Source: JALZAA01 sp046724655 (lineage in GTDB: Bacteria; Actinomycetota; Acidimicrobiia; IMCC26256; JACDBD01). Taken from it: a stretch of DNA of 22,887 bases. Each line of letters opens with the position of its first letter. Positions within the stretch are counted from its first letter, which is position 1. The notes beneath the pieces were generated by a model, which was not told the origin of the DNA, did not search any database, and saw only the letters and a program-made list of their open reading frames with translations. Positions 1 to 8,440 of this stretch are shown piece after piece. The DNA is taken from the NCBI GenBank assembly GCA_046724655.1, contig JBKOWY010000077.1, positions 1 through 22,887 of the forward strand, given 5' to 3'. The position numbers and the translations under genes are program-made.

Positions 1-2255
1 CGCAGGCGGAGCACGCGCCCGAGCAGGTACCGGAACGGGCACGTCGCCCACTCCTGCAGCGCGGTCGGGGACAGGGCGTCGTCCTCCGCCGGGAGGAGCC
101 CGTCGACGGGCCCGACGTGACCGTCGAAGCGCGTCAGCGCGCCGGATCGCCGCTGGCGCATCGCGCTGACGCCGGCCCCGAGCGACGGCGTCAGCGCGAT
201 CAGCGGATGACGGTCGAGCGGTCGTCCCGACTCCTGCCAGACCCGCAGGCTGCGGACGTCCCGTTCCGTGAGCGAGCCCGGCTCGCCCGCGGCGCGCACA
301 CCGGCCTCGAACGACGGCACGACGTGGAGCCAACCGGCTGACGACAGGCGCGTGAGCTCGTCGGCGCCGACCGGTTCTCCGGCGAGGCGGCTCGCGGTCT
401 CGAGCAGCCACCGGGCCGGTAGGCGCTTGCGTTGCGCACGCGGGTCGGCGCGCGGGTACGAAAGGGAGCGCACGGGAGCGGCGGCGAGGGCGGCGAGATA
501 GTCACGGCGCTCGTCCGTGCGCCGCACCGCGTGCATCGGGAGGGCGCCGTCCGTGTTGCGACGGACACGGTCCGGGATCAGGGGGTCTTCGCGCCCCAAC
601 GGCGGGAATGCGCCTTCGGCCATCCCGACGACGTGCACGACGTCGAAGTCGCCGCCGTACGCGTGGCGCAGTCGTCCGACGTAGACGCCGGCGCCGAAGC
701 GCCCGACACGACCCGCCGGCGCGTCGAGCTCCGACTCGAGCGCCCGCACGAACGTGGGCAGGGACGCCTCGGCGCGGATCTCGGCCAGCGTCGCCAGCCC
801 GTCGAGGGCGTCGGTCACCTGACGCGCTGCCTCCACCTCCGCGTCGGGCCAACTCGCGCGCCGGCCCTCGCCGCCGAGGTAATGGTCGAGGAGCTCGCGC
901 GCCCAGGCCGCGAGGCGCGGCCAGGTGCCGGGCGAGGGTGGTGTCAGCCGGACACCCAGCTCGGTGACGAACCGGGCCAGGTGCTCGGCGTGCTCGAGGT
1001 CGGCTTCGAGATGGCGGCGGGCCGCTTCACTGAGCTCGTCGTCGCCGGTGGCGTCGAGCTCCGCCGTGAGGCGACGCGCGAACCGGGCGAGGCGGTCAGT
1101 CCACTGCGCGAGCCCCGTCACGATCCCGGCCTCGCGCGACAGGATGTCCCAACGGCTTGCGGGGACGGTGCGACCGTCGGCGGGGTCGCGCACCGGTCCC
1201 GACGCGATCCACTCGACGACCGCGTCGCGTGCAAAATCGTGCTCGGCCAGGCGAAGGACACCGAGGAGGACGCGCCCGGCAGTGGTGTCGGCGAGCCGGC
1301 GAGTCGACGGGCCGCTCCACGAGATGCCGGCCGCGTCGAGGAGCTCGTGCGCGAGGCGCGCGTAGGGCTCGTCCACGCGGTAGAGGATCGCGATGCGATG
1401 CAGCGGTGTTCCCGTCGCCGCGCGCGCCATGAGGTCACGTATGACTGCCCGTACCTCGTCCTCGGGGTCGGGCGCGCTCAGGATCGACGTCCCCGTGGCC
1501 GGGGCGGGGCCGGGGCCGTGCTCGGGCGCTACGAGGTGGTCAGGCTCGCCGCCGAGTTGGGCTGCCAGCTCCGCGGCGGCTTCGTCGGCGGCCGCGTCAC
1601 CCGTCAAGCCCAAGAGCACGTGCAGTCTCCCGCCTCGGGCCAGCGCGCGCACGAGCTCGGTCTGGGCCGGCGACAGACGCGTCGGAAGGAACAGCACGAC
1701 ATCGCCCAGCTCCCGGAGCGCGGGCGGTGATCCGGCCAGGGCGGCGGCGGCCGCGGCCGCGAGGTCGTCGTCGTCGTAGAACGCGGCAGTACGCGAACGG
1801 AACTCGCGGTACAAGCGCGCGACCGACGCCGCCGGCTCCCCGGCGCCGGCCACCTTGTCGAGAGCGCCGTCACCCGCCCGGCGCAGGTCGAGGAACGACG
1901 CGTCGAGCGCCCGCTCCGTCGCCGGGTGGCCGGTGACCGAGCCGAACGGACCGCCGGCGTCGGCGAGCACGGCTCGAACGGCCTCGGCCCGCAGCGGACG
2001 CGTGAGCGGTCGGCGGCGCTGCTCGGCGAGCGCCGGCGCGCCGAGGAGCTCCGCGAGGCGCGCCAGGGCCAGGAACCGCACGTTGACCAGGCCGTCGGGC
2101 CCGGCGAGCGCGCGCCGGAGGGCGAGGCCGGCGTACGTCGAGGGCACCCCCACCGTGACGGGAGCCAGAGGGTCGGGGCCCTTCGCCTCCCGGACCGCCT
2201 CCCGGAGCGCGGCTCGTGCGGTCGGTCCGTGCGCGACGAGCTGGATCCCGGTCAT
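1..2255 (-). CDS. AddB-like helicase/nuclease subunit (PD-(D/E)XK family), 3' end beyond window
   Basis: I translated this frame by hand from the ATG at 2255; it appears open to the window edge (about 751 codons), so the C-terminus is missing. The N-terminus resembles the first domain of AddB-type proteins but shows no Walker A GxxGxGKT motif in its first 50 residues, so this helicase core is probably inactive. Around residue 287 is an RIAILYR segment followed by Y and L residues, and at 543-551 VGMAEGAFP, both typical of UvrD/RecB/AddB C-terminal helicase domains. The last visible stretch, ATCPFRYLLGRVL (C739), matches the entry to the RecB/AddB nuclease domain, where this Cys is normally the first Fe-S ligand. 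The expected role is double-strand-break end processing with an AddA/UvrD-type partner, perhaps encoded just outside. It is divergent from the penicillin-binding protein gene. The subfamily is uncertain; AdnA/AdnB-like relatives are possible. Confidence 0.82.
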   Translation of the reverse strand, partial: MTGIQLVAHGPTARAALREAVREAKGPDPLAPVTVGVPSTYAGLALRRALAGPDGLVNVRFLALARLAELLGAPALAEQRRRPLTRPLRAEAVRAVLADAGGPFGSVTGHPATERALDASFLDLRRAGDGALDKVAGAGEPAASVARLYREFRSRTAAFYDDDDLAAAAAAALAGSPPALRELGDVVLFLPTRLSPAQTELVRALARGGRLHVLLGLTGDAAADEAAAELAAQLGGEPDHLVAPEHGPGPAPATGTSILSAPDPEDEVRAVIRDLMARAATGTPLHRIAILYRVDEPYARLAHELLDAAGISWSGPSTRRLADTTAGRVLLGVLRLAEHDFARDAVVEWIASGPVRDPADGRTVPASRWDILSREAGIVTGLAQWTDRLARFARRLTAELDATGDDELSEAARRHLEADLEHAEHLARFVTELGVRLTPPSPGTWPRLAAWARELLDHYLGGEGRRASWPDAEVEAARQVTDALDGLATLAEIRAEASLPTFVRALESELDAPAGRVGRFGAGVYVGRLRHAYGGDFDVVHVVGMAEGAFPPLGREDPLIPDRVRRNTDGALPMHAVRRTDERRDYLAALAAAPVRSLSYPRADPRAQRKRLPARWLLETASRLAGEPVGADELTRLSSAGWLHVVPSFEAGVRAAGEPGSLTERDVRSLRVWQESGRPLDRHPLIALTPSLGAGVSAMRQRRSGALTRFDGHVGPVDGLLPAEDDALSPTALQEWATCPFRYLLGRVLRL

Positions 2256-2380
2256 CGCCTCGGACGATACCGACGGGATACGACAGTCATCGGGGACCGA
2301 TCCGACGCCGACGGTGAGAGGCGGCGCGGCGGGTCGCCGGTGCCCGAATTCAGGCCCGATGTGCCATCCTGGTTGGTTCC

Positions 2381-4525
2381 ATGCCGCAATCCATCCGTGT
2401 CCTCACGAGGTTCTCGGCCCTCGTCCTCGTCGGTGGCCTGATCCTCGGCGTGTGCCTCGCCGCGCTCGCTCCCGGCGCCCGTCAGATCGCGCTCTCGCAC
2501 CGCTACACGGGCACGGTGAAGCAGCTCGGACAACTGTCCGAATCGACTACCGTCTTCGACTCGGCCGGGAACACGATCGGCAAGATCGGCTTGCAGGACC
2601 GCGAGCCCGCTGAGCTCGACGAGGTCCCGCAAATCCTCATCGACGCCGTCATCGTCACCGAGGACAAGACGTTCTGGAAGAACCCCGGTGTCGATCTCAA
2701 CGGCGTGGGGCGGGCTTTCGTCGACAACGTCACCAAGGGCAAGGTCTCCCAAGGCGGCTCGACGATCACCCAGCAGCTCGTCAAGAACCGTCTCACGGGC
2801 AACAGGCGCGACCTGAACCGGAAGGTCCGGGAGCTCGTCCTCGCGTATCGCGTGAACGAGAAGTACTCGAAGCGGGAGATTCTCAAGCAGTACCTCAACA
2901 CCGTTTACTTCGGCCAAGGGTCCTACGGTGTGAAGGCGGCGGCGCGACGGTTCTTCCTGACCAACGATCCCGCGTCACCCTTCCCGCGGGGCAAGCAGAT
3001 GAGCGAGCTCACCCTGGGCGAGGCCGCGCTTCTTGCCGGCTCCATCCGGAACCCCGAGGGCGACAATCCGTTCGTGCACCCGGACCGTGCGCTGAAGCGG
3101 CGCGTCGAAGTCCTCAAGGGCATGGTCCAGGAGCACAAGATCACGCAGGACCAGGCCAACTTCGCGAGCCTGGAGCCACTTCCCACCGTGAAGCCGGCGG
3201 CCGAGCTCAAGCCCGCGAACGCCTGGGTCGAGCAGGCGCAAGCCGTGCTGCTCAACGACCCGCGCCTCGGAGCGACCCCGAATGAGCGACGCAACAAAGT
3301 GTTGCAAGGCGGCCTGCGGGTGTACACGACGCTCGACCAGGACATCCAGCAGAAAGCCGATCGGGGGGTGCAGGACGGTCTGCGAAGCGCCGCGGCCGGC
3401 TTCGGTGGCGCGCTCGTCGCCATGGATCCGAAGACCGGCTACGTGAAGGCGATGGTCGACAGTCGGCCGTATACCGAAGCCAAGTTCAACCTCGCCGTCG
3501 ACGGCGCGGGACGCCAGGTGGGATCGAGCTTCAAGGTCGTCACCTTGGCGACCGCTCTCCAGAACGGCTGGTCGCGCAACGACGTGGTCGACGGTTCGGC
3601 GCCGTGCAGCGTGCGCGGGTTCGACGGCGCCAGCAGGAACGCCGAAGGCAACGGCGGCAGGATGCCGATCCAGGACGCGGCGACGGGCTCGGTGAACTGC
3701 GCCTTCGTGCGTATGTCGACGGGCGTCGGGATGGAAAAGGTCATCGACATGGCCCAGAAGATGGGCATGCGACCCAACGTCGCCGGTCGGCAGCCGCTGA
3801 ACCAGTGGCGGGTCCTCACGTTCACCCTCGGGGTCATCTCGATCACACCGCTCGAGATGGCGAACATCGCGGCCACCATCGCCAGCGGTGGCATCCACCA
3901 CGACCCGATCTTCGTGTCGAAGGTCGTCGGGCCCGACGGCAAGACCGTGTTCGACGAGACCGGCCGGCCCGGTAACCGCGTGCTCGACCCCGACGTCGCC
4001 GCCTGCGAGGCGAGCATCCTGCACGGTCCGCTCGGTCCCGGTGGCACCGCCGCCGGGAAAGGCCTTCTCGGCCACGACGCATTCGGCAAGACCGGTACGA
4101 CCGACCTAAAGGTCACGTCGGCGTTCATCGGCGGAACTCCCGACTTGGTGTCGTTCGCGTGGCACGGCGTGCCCGAGGCGGACGTGCCCGGGGCCGGGTT
4201 CGGGGCTGACGTCCCGAACAGCATGTGGCGCGGGTTCATGAACGCGGCGCTACAAGGCAAGCCCGACACCCCGTTCCCGGCGCCCGGACCAGCGTGCGAC
4301 GCGCCGGGCAAGGTCATCGATCCGGTGTTGGGCCGCACCGACATCGACGCGCGCCCTCCGCCGCCGCCGCCTCCTCCGCCCGACTTGTTCCCGTTCCCGA
4401 TCGAGCCGTCGCCGCAAGCACCGCCGCCTGCTCCGGCTCCGGCACCCGCACCGGCACCGCCCGCGCCACAGCCGAACCCCGGCGACGGCGGCGGCGGTGG
4501 TGGAGGCGGCCCAGGCCCCGGATAG
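2381..4525 (+). CDS. Class A penicillin-binding protein (GT51 transglycosylase + transpeptidase)
   Basis: This 714-residue protein should polymerise and cross-link peptidoglycan outside the membrane. A short cytoplasmic N-terminus is followed by one membrane anchor (about 11-31). The GT51 domain has its catalytic glutamate in EDKTFW (E94), then GGSTITQQLVKN (125-136) and the KREILKQYLNTVYFG block (164-178). The transpeptidase domain has SxxK at S382-K385 (GSSFK), SxN at 437-439 (SVN) and KTG at 570-572. In the first GT51 motif the usual histidine of EDxxFxxHxG is asparagine (N101). The tail from about 658 is proline-rich, then proline-alanine, then glycine-rich, as in actinobacterial PonA-type enzymes. 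ATG 2381 is chosen because it precedes the anchor directly. The Shine-Dalgarno sequence is weak and I see no convincing promoter in the 125-nt divergent spacer. Confidence 0.95.
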   Translation: MPQSIRVLTRFSALVLVGGLILGVCLAALAPGARQIALSHRYTGTVKQLGQLSESTTVFDSAGNTIGKIGLQDREPAELDEVPQILIDAVIVTEDKTFWKNPGVDLNGVGRAFVDNVTKGKVSQGGSTITQQLVKNRLTGNRRDLNRKVRELVLAYRVNEKYSKREILKQYLNTVYFGQGSYGVKAAARRFFLTNDPASPFPRGKQMSELTLGEAALLAGSIRNPEGDNPFVHPDRALKRRVEVLKGMVQEHKITQDQANFASLEPLPTVKPAAELKPANAWVEQAQAVLLNDPRLGATPNERRNKVLQGGLRVYTTLDQDIQQKADRGVQDGLRSAAAGFGGALVAMDPKTGYVKAMVDSRPYTEAKFNLAVDGAGRQVGSSFKVVTLATALQNGWSRNDVVDGSAPCSVRGFDGASRNAEGNGGRMPIQDAATGSVNCAFVRMSTGVGMEKVIDMAQKMGMRPNVAGRQPLNQWRVLTFTLGVISITPLEMANIAATIASGGIHHDPIFVSKVVGPDGKTVFDETGRPGNRVLDPDVAACEASILHGPLGPGGTAAGKGLLGHDAFGKTGTTDLKVTSAFIGGTPDLVSFAWHGVPEADVPGAGFGADVPNSMWRGFMNAALQGKPDTPFPAPGPACDAPGKVIDPVLGRTDIDARPPPPPPPPPDLFPFPIEPSPQAPPPAPAPAPAPAPPAPQPNPGDGGGGGGGGPGPG

Positions 4526-4574
4526 CCGCCGCTGATCCCGACCACTGGGTGGCCGCGCCGTTAGTCTCGAGGAA

Positions 4575-5303
4575 ATGGCTGCAGACGCTTCGGTGATGCT
4601 CGACACGCTGCTGGAGCTGCAATCCCGCGACACCGCCGTCGACCGGCTGCGCCACCGCCGCGACACCATCCCCGAGCGGGCCGCGCTCGATGCTGCACGG
4701 GGCGAACTGGAGACGATCCAGAAGCACCTCGCCGACGCGACCGAGCGTCGTGACGAGGTGGCGCGCGAGGAGCGCCGGTTCGACGACGAGGCGCGCTCGC
4801 TGGAGGAGAAAGCCGCCGAGGTCGAGCGCACGATGTACTCGGGTGAGGTGACGTCGCCCCGCGAGCTCCAGTTGCTCCAAGCAGATGTCGATCAGCTCCG
4901 CCGCCATCGCCGGAGCCTCGAGGACCGCGAGCTCGAAGTGATGGAACGCCGCGAGGCGCTCGACAAGGAGGTCATGCAACTCGAGGCTCGGGCGAGGGAG
5001 CTGGAGGCCGGCGCGGCGCGGCTCAGATCTGTTCTCTCGGCCTCCGAAGCCGAGATCGACGAGGAGCTGTCCGGAGAGCGCGCCGCGCGCGACGAGCTCG
5101 CCGCCGCGGTCGATGCCGTGCTTCTCGACGACTACGAGCGGCGCCGCGAGCGGGCCCGCGGCGTCGGCGCCGCTCGTTTGAACGGCACCACGTGCCAGGG
5201 ATGCCATCTGTCCATCCCTTCCGCGGAGGCCGAGCGGATCCGCAAGAGCCCGCCCGGCACGGTGGCGCACTGCGACAACTGCGGTTGCATCCTGGTTCCG
5301 TGA
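4575..5303 (+). CDS. Coiled-coil C4 zinc-ribbon protein (COG1579 / DUF164 type)
   Basis: The 242-residue protein has a long charged helical region (about 10-190, rich in Glu, Arg and Leu; probable antiparallel coiled coil) and a C-terminal zinc ribbon with CxxC pairs at C207/C210 and C233/C236. This is the architecture of COG1579 proteins, whose role is not firmly established; nucleic-acid or protein binding is usual speculation. The next gene starts inside its stop codon (GTGA), coupling it to RNase HI. The same gene order is known in Mycobacterium (Rv2229c-Rv2228c), which supports the assignment. The start is uncertain: ATG 4575 has GAGGA very close upstream, and an in-frame ATG lies seven codons later. 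Confidence 0.88.
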   Translation: MAADASVMLDTLLELQSRDTAVDRLRHRRDTIPERAALDAARGELETIQKHLADATERRDEVAREERRFDDEARSLEEKAAEVERTMYSGEVTSPRELQLLQADVDQLRRHRRSLEDRELEVMERREALDKEVMQLEARARELEAGAARLRSVLSASEAEIDEELSGERAARDELAAAVDAVLLDDYERRRERARGVGAARLNGTTCQGCHLSIPSAEAERIRKSPPGTVAHCDNCGCILVP

Positions 5304-5719
5304 CCACGCGGCCGGAGCTGCTCGTCTACGCCGACGGCGGCGCGCGAGGGAATCCGGGGCCTGCCGCGATCGGGGGTGTTGTGCTCGATCCGACGACCGA
5401 TCCGCCTACCCGCCTCGCCACGGTGAGCGAGACCATCGGCGTGGCCACGAACAACGTGGCCGAATACCGCGCCCTCGTCGCCGCGCTCGAGGCCGCTCGG
5501 CAGTTCCCGGCGCGACGCTTGCGGCTCCGCCTCGACTCACAGCTGCTCGTCCGACAGCTCGAGGGGAGCTACCGCGTGAAGCAGCCCCATCTGCGTCCAT
5601 ACTTCGAGCGGGCGAAGGAGTTGCTGTCCGAATACGAAGACGTCGACATCGCCCACGTACGCCGCGAGGAGAACACCGAAGCCGACGCGCTGGTGAACGC
5701 AGCGCTTGATCGCGTCTGA
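5300..5719 (+). CDS. rnhA: Ribonuclease HI family protein
   Basis: Starting at GTG 5300, which overlaps the preceding stop by four bases (GTGA), the protein has 139 residues. It carries the RNase H catalytic acids: D12 in YADGGARGNPG, E55 in NNVAEYRALV, D79 in LRLDSQLLV and D129 in NTEADALVN. It should cleave RNA in RNA-DNA hybrids in the cytoplasm. The mycobacterial homologue at the same locus (Rv2228c) is fused to a histidine-phosphatase domain; here the protein ends after the RNase H domain. A separate histidine phosphatase occurs 11 kb away in this window, but nothing ties the two together. Translational coupling to the zinc-ribbon gene suggests co-expression. Confidence 0.93.
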   Translation: MTTRPELLVYADGGARGNPGPAAIGGVVLDPTTDPPTRLATVSETIGVATNNVAEYRALVAALEAARQFPARRLRLRLDSQLLVRQLEGSYRVKQPHLRPYFERAKELLSEYEDVDIAHVRREENTEADALVNAALDRV

Positions 5720-5723
5720 GCGC

Positions 5724-6206
5724 ATGTTCTTCTGGTATGTGGGACTGTCGGTGGTGATCGTGCTGCTGGTGTTCCAGAGCGCCGGCATCGACTACCGGCT
5801 CGTCGCGGTCGGCTCATTGTTGCCACTGGCAGTTGATCTTCCCGCCCGTCGCCTGTGGTTCGGGCACACGCTGATCGCCAGCGTCGCCTTGCTCGTGCTC
5901 GTCATGCTGTTGACGATCGGGCGGCCGCGCCTGCTTCGCCGCCGTCTCCTGTGCCTGCCGATCGGCGCGTTCTGCGGGTTGGCGCTGTCGGCGGCGTGGA
6001 CCAACACCGAGATCTTCTGGTGGCCGTTCGCCGGTTCGACCCTTCCGGATGCCGCGCTCCTCCCCGCACCGGGGATCGTCGCCCTCGAGGAGCTCGCCGG
6101 GCTCGCCGCGATCGCCTGGGTGGCGCACCGCTGCGGACTCAGCGACCCTGCCCGCCGCGAGGAGCTCTTTAGATCGGGGCGCCTGCGGGAGGTGATGCGT
6201 TCCTAG
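5724..6206 (+). CDS. Small integral membrane protein, unknown function
   Basis: From ATG 5724 the protein has 160 residues with about four hydrophobic segments (near 3-17, 24-38, 47-63 and 74-90), a conserved-looking FWWPF patch and a charged C-terminus ending LREVMRS. A TTG start at 5706 overlapping the RNase HI gene is also possible, but ATG 5724 places the first membrane segment at the N-terminus. The layout, with a GHTL motif after an Arg-rich loop and WT...FWWPF later, loosely recalls DUF457/YdjM-like membrane proteins annotated as metal-dependent hydrolases. The second His/Asp cluster of that family is not evident, so I do not assign a function. It lies 4 nt after RNase HI and is probably co-transcribed. 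Confidence 0.8.
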   Translation: MFFWYVGLSVVIVLLVFQSAGIDYRLVAVGSLLPLAVDLPARRLWFGHTLIASVALLVLVMLLTIGRPRLLRRRLLCLPIGAFCGLALSAAWTNTEIFWWPFAGSTLPDAALLPAPGIVALEELAGLAAIAWVAHRCGLSDPARREELFRSGRLREVMRS

Positions 6207-6236
6207 AGCATCACTATGTTGCTTCAGGAACGCATC
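6194..6236. terminator. Inverted repeat between convergent genes, likely bidirectional terminator
   Basis: A perfect 11-bp inverted repeat, GATGCGTTCCT at 6194-6204 and AGGAACGCATC at 6226-6236, is separated by 21 nt. It sits exactly between the converging membrane-protein and bioB genes, and its arms touch both stop codons. No T-tract follows on either strand, so an intrinsic terminator is plausible by position but not classical. Confidence 0.5.
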
Positions 6237-7297
6237 TATTCCACGCGCAACGGGATCGACGGGCCGCGCGCCGGGCGCGCGTGGGCGCCGGCGGCGTCGA
6301 CGACGAAGCGGCCCTCACCGGGACCGTCGGCCACCGGCATACCCAGCGAGTCGAGCAGGGCGAGGTCGGCGTCGGGATGACGGCCGATCGTGGTGAGGTA
6401 GTTCCCGATGATCAGGGCGTTCGCGCCCGCCAGCAGCCCCATGCCCTGGAGCTCGCCGAGCACCCGCTCGCGCCCCCCGGCGAGGCGGAGCCACGCGTCC
6501 GGCATCACGAGCCGGAGCAGCGCGATCGCCTGCAGCGCCTCGCGCGGGGCGAGAAGGGACTGATCACCGAGCGGGGTGCCGGGACGCGGATCGAGAAGGT
6601 TGATGGGCACCTCGCACGGAGACAGCACGGCGAGCTCGAACGCGAAGTCGATGCGCTGCTCGAGCGTCTCACCCATACCGAGGATCCCCCCGCAGCAGAG
6701 CTCCATCCCGACGTCGCGGGCGAGGCGGGCGGTTGCGACGCGGTCGTCCCACGTGTGCGTGGTGCAGATCGACGGGAACACCTCGCGACACGTCTCGAGG
6801 TTGTGGTTGTAGCGGCGCACGCCGGCGGCCGCGAGTCGCTCGGCCTGCTCGCGCGTCAGCAACCCCAGCGAACACGCCACTTCGAGGCCCGTCTCACGGT
6901 GCACGGCGTCGACCGCGTCGAGCACCTTGCGCAGGAGCCGTTCCTCCGGGCCGCGCACGGCGACGACGATGCAGAACTGGCTGGCCCCGGTGTCGCGTGT
7001 CGCTCGTGCCGCGCTGACGACCTCGTCGAGGTCGAGGAACGCGTACACATGGACGCCGGTGTCGAACCGGGCCGACTGTGAGCAGAACGCGCAGTCCTCG
7101 GGGCACGCGCCCGACTTGGCGTTGATGAGGCTCTCGAGCTCGACCTCGGGGCCGCAATACGCGAGCCGAACGCGGTGTGCCAGCGCGACGAGGTCCGGCA
7201 GCTCGTCCAGCGGCAGGGCCGCCAGGCGCGCCACCTCGTATCGCGTCAGCGGACGGCGCTCCTCGAGGAGAGCGCGGGCAGCGACAGCGAGCGGCAT
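6236..7297 (-). CDS. bioB: Biotin synthase (radical SAM)
   Basis: BioB inserts sulfur into dethiobiotin, the last step of biotin synthesis. From ATG 7297 the protein has 353 residues, a normal BioB length. The radical-SAM cluster motif CPEDCAFC gives C65, C69 and C72. Further cysteines sit where BioB ligates its second Fe-S cluster: C109 (QFCIVV), C142 (ACSLG) and C201 or C202 (ELCCGGI), with the unusual arginine ligand at R271 (RLAGGRE). YNHNLET and PINLLDPRPGTPL are family hallmarks. The start is fixed by GGGAGG at 7304-7309, six bases upstream; the much longer open frame to 7828 is an artefact over a broken cyclase gene. No other biotin gene is visible nearby. It lies at the end of a minus-strand run and stops in a hairpin. 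Confidence 0.95.
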   Translation of the reverse strand: MPLAVAARALLEERRPLTRYEVARLAALPLDELPDLVALAHRVRLAYCGPEVELESLINAKSGACPEDCAFCSQSARFDTGVHVYAFLDLDEVVSAARATRDTGASQFCIVVAVRGPEERLLRKVLDAVDAVHRETGLEVACSLGLLTREQAERLAAAGVRRYNHNLETCREVFPSICTTHTWDDRVATARLARDVGMELCCGGILGMGETLEQRIDFAFELAVLSPCEVPINLLDPRPGTPLGDQSLLAPREALQAIALLRLVMPDAWLRLAGGRERVLGELQGMGLLAGANALIIGNYLTTIGRHPDADLALLDSLGMPVADGPGEGRFVVDAAGAHARPARGPSIPLRVE

Positions 7298-7344
7298 GCG
7301 GTGCCTCCCGGGTCGGGGCGGAGGACCCGGGGAGCGTAGAGGCT

Positions 7345-7875
7345 TCACCCGCGCCGCGCCGCTCCCGCGTCCTCGCTGTCGGACCACACCACGGCCAGTG
7401 CCGCGGCTGGGGCACGCCGCGGAGGTCGCGCAGCCCCCGGTCCTGGAGCTGGAGCCGGCCGCCGACGTAGTCGGCCACGGGCTCGGTGACGAGGATCTCG
7501 CCCGGGTCGGCCTCGCCCGTGACGCGGGCGGCGAGGTTGACGACCCGGCCGATGAGGTCGCCGTCGTCGTGGACCGCCTCGCCCGCGTGCACGCCGATGC
7601 GAAGCTGCAGACCGAGGCCGGCCGCCGCCACCTCCTCGACGTCACGTTGGATGTCGATCGCGCACAGCACGGCGTCGGCCGGGCTGGGGAATTGGGCGAG
7701 GAACCCGTTTCCCTGCGTGCCGACTTCTTCGCCGCCGCGGGATGCGAAGCCCGGGGTCGCGGGCAATGTCCGACACCTCGCTGAACGATCCCGTCGTGAG
7801 TGCCCATGTGGCGACGAGGAAGCCGCACACGGCGACCGACGCGAACAGGTGGACGACGAAGCCCTGCACCGGCAC
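7345..7875 (-). pseudogene. Degenerate class III adenylate/guanylate cyclase remnant with frameshifts
   Basis: Three fragments in three frames, read in order on the minus strand, resemble one gene. From about 7875 or 7869 (GTG, GGAG upstream of the latter) there is an N-terminal membrane segment (GFVVHLFASVAVCGFLVATW). Near 7740 the frame changes and the second half of a class III cyclase domain follows: GNGFLAQF, ADAVLCAIDIQRDV, LRIGVHAGEAVH, DLIGRVVNLAARV and GEILVTEPV. Near 7403 a second shift restores the expected end (ALAVVWSD) and a TGA at 7347-7345. The N-terminal part of the cyclase fold with the first metal-binding Asp (FTDIVGST type) is absent, and the second Asp of GDGF is Asn. The gene therefore cannot encode a normal cyclase. 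Both apparent shifts fall on CCGCGG, so assembly error could explain the shifts but not the missing domain. Confidence 0.72.
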
Positions 7876-7888
7876 CTCCGGCTCGCGG

Positions 7889-8440
7889 TCACGTGGATTC
7901 TCGCAGAGGCAGCGTTGTTTCGCCTCCGTCGTAGACGACGCGGCGGCCGTCGAGGCGGGCCTCGGGCGTGGGATGGTGCGGGGTGACGCGGCCGTCGTGG
8001 AAGAGGTGCTCGACGGCGGCGCCGCGAAGCAGAACCGCGCCGTCGGCGAGGAGACGCCGGTGGCACCGCCACCAGACGCTCTCCGCGCACATGACTGCCG
8101 TGCGCGCCCGATCGGCGTCGGCGACCACCGCGTCGAGGGCATCACTGAAATCCGCGGTCTCCATGTGGTCGGCGTACCCCCGGAAACCGGGCTGGCGCAG
8201 GGCAACGTGCGCGGAATCAGGTCGCGCCGTTCGCCGCCCCCCGAGCCGCGGTTCCCACCGGTACGCGACACCGGAGTCGGGAAGCCAGCGCTCCATCGCT
8301 TCCCGGCGGAAGTGCGGGTGACGGCGGCTGGCGGGGAACGAGCGCACGTCCACGACGAGCTCGACGCCGGCCTCGCCCAGCACCCGCGCGAGATCTTCGG
8401 CTGCGAGCGTTCCGTGCCCCACGGTCACCAGCGTCACCAC
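7889..8440 (-). CDS. DUF488 family protein
   Basis: The 183-residue protein matches the DUF488 pattern: TVGHGTLAAEDL at the start, VVDVRSFPASRRHPHF, a YRWEPRLGG segment, and CAESVWWRCHRRLLAD toward the C-terminus. The biochemical role of this family is not established. Two adjacent GTG codons at 8440 and 8437 are possible starts. The second makes a GTGA overlap with the stop of the DUF429 gene, so the two are translationally coupled either way. A cyclase remnant follows 14 nt or more downstream. Confidence 0.88.
   Translation of the reverse strand: MVTLVTVGHGTLAAEDLARVLGEAGVELVVDVRSFPASRRHPHFRREAMERWLPDSGVAYRWEPRLGGRRTARPDSAHVALRQPGFRGYADHMETADFSDALDAVVADADRARTAVMCAESVWWRCHRRLLADGAVLLRGAAVEHLFHDGRVTPHHPTPEARLDGRRVVYDGGETTLPLREST

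Noticed and set aside
432..1730. Long plus-strand open frame over the left edge
   Set aside because: It lies opposite the AddB-like gene, has no recognisable motif, and is rich in Arg, Gly and Ala, typical of antisense frames in GC-rich DNA.
4312..4525. CCG/GGC-rich low-complexity DNA as a repeat element
   Set aside because: It is simply the proline- and glycine-rich tail of the penicillin-binding protein.
2975..4545. Two long minus-strand open frames opposite the penicillin-binding protein gene
   Set aside because: The plus strand encodes an unmistakable, motif-complete protein; the reverse frames are low-complexity shadows.
6236..7828. BioB with a 177-residue N-terminal extension
   Set aside because: The extension is Arg/Ser/Pro-rich noise overlapping the cyclase remnant. 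BioB starts at 7297 behind a clear GGGAGG.
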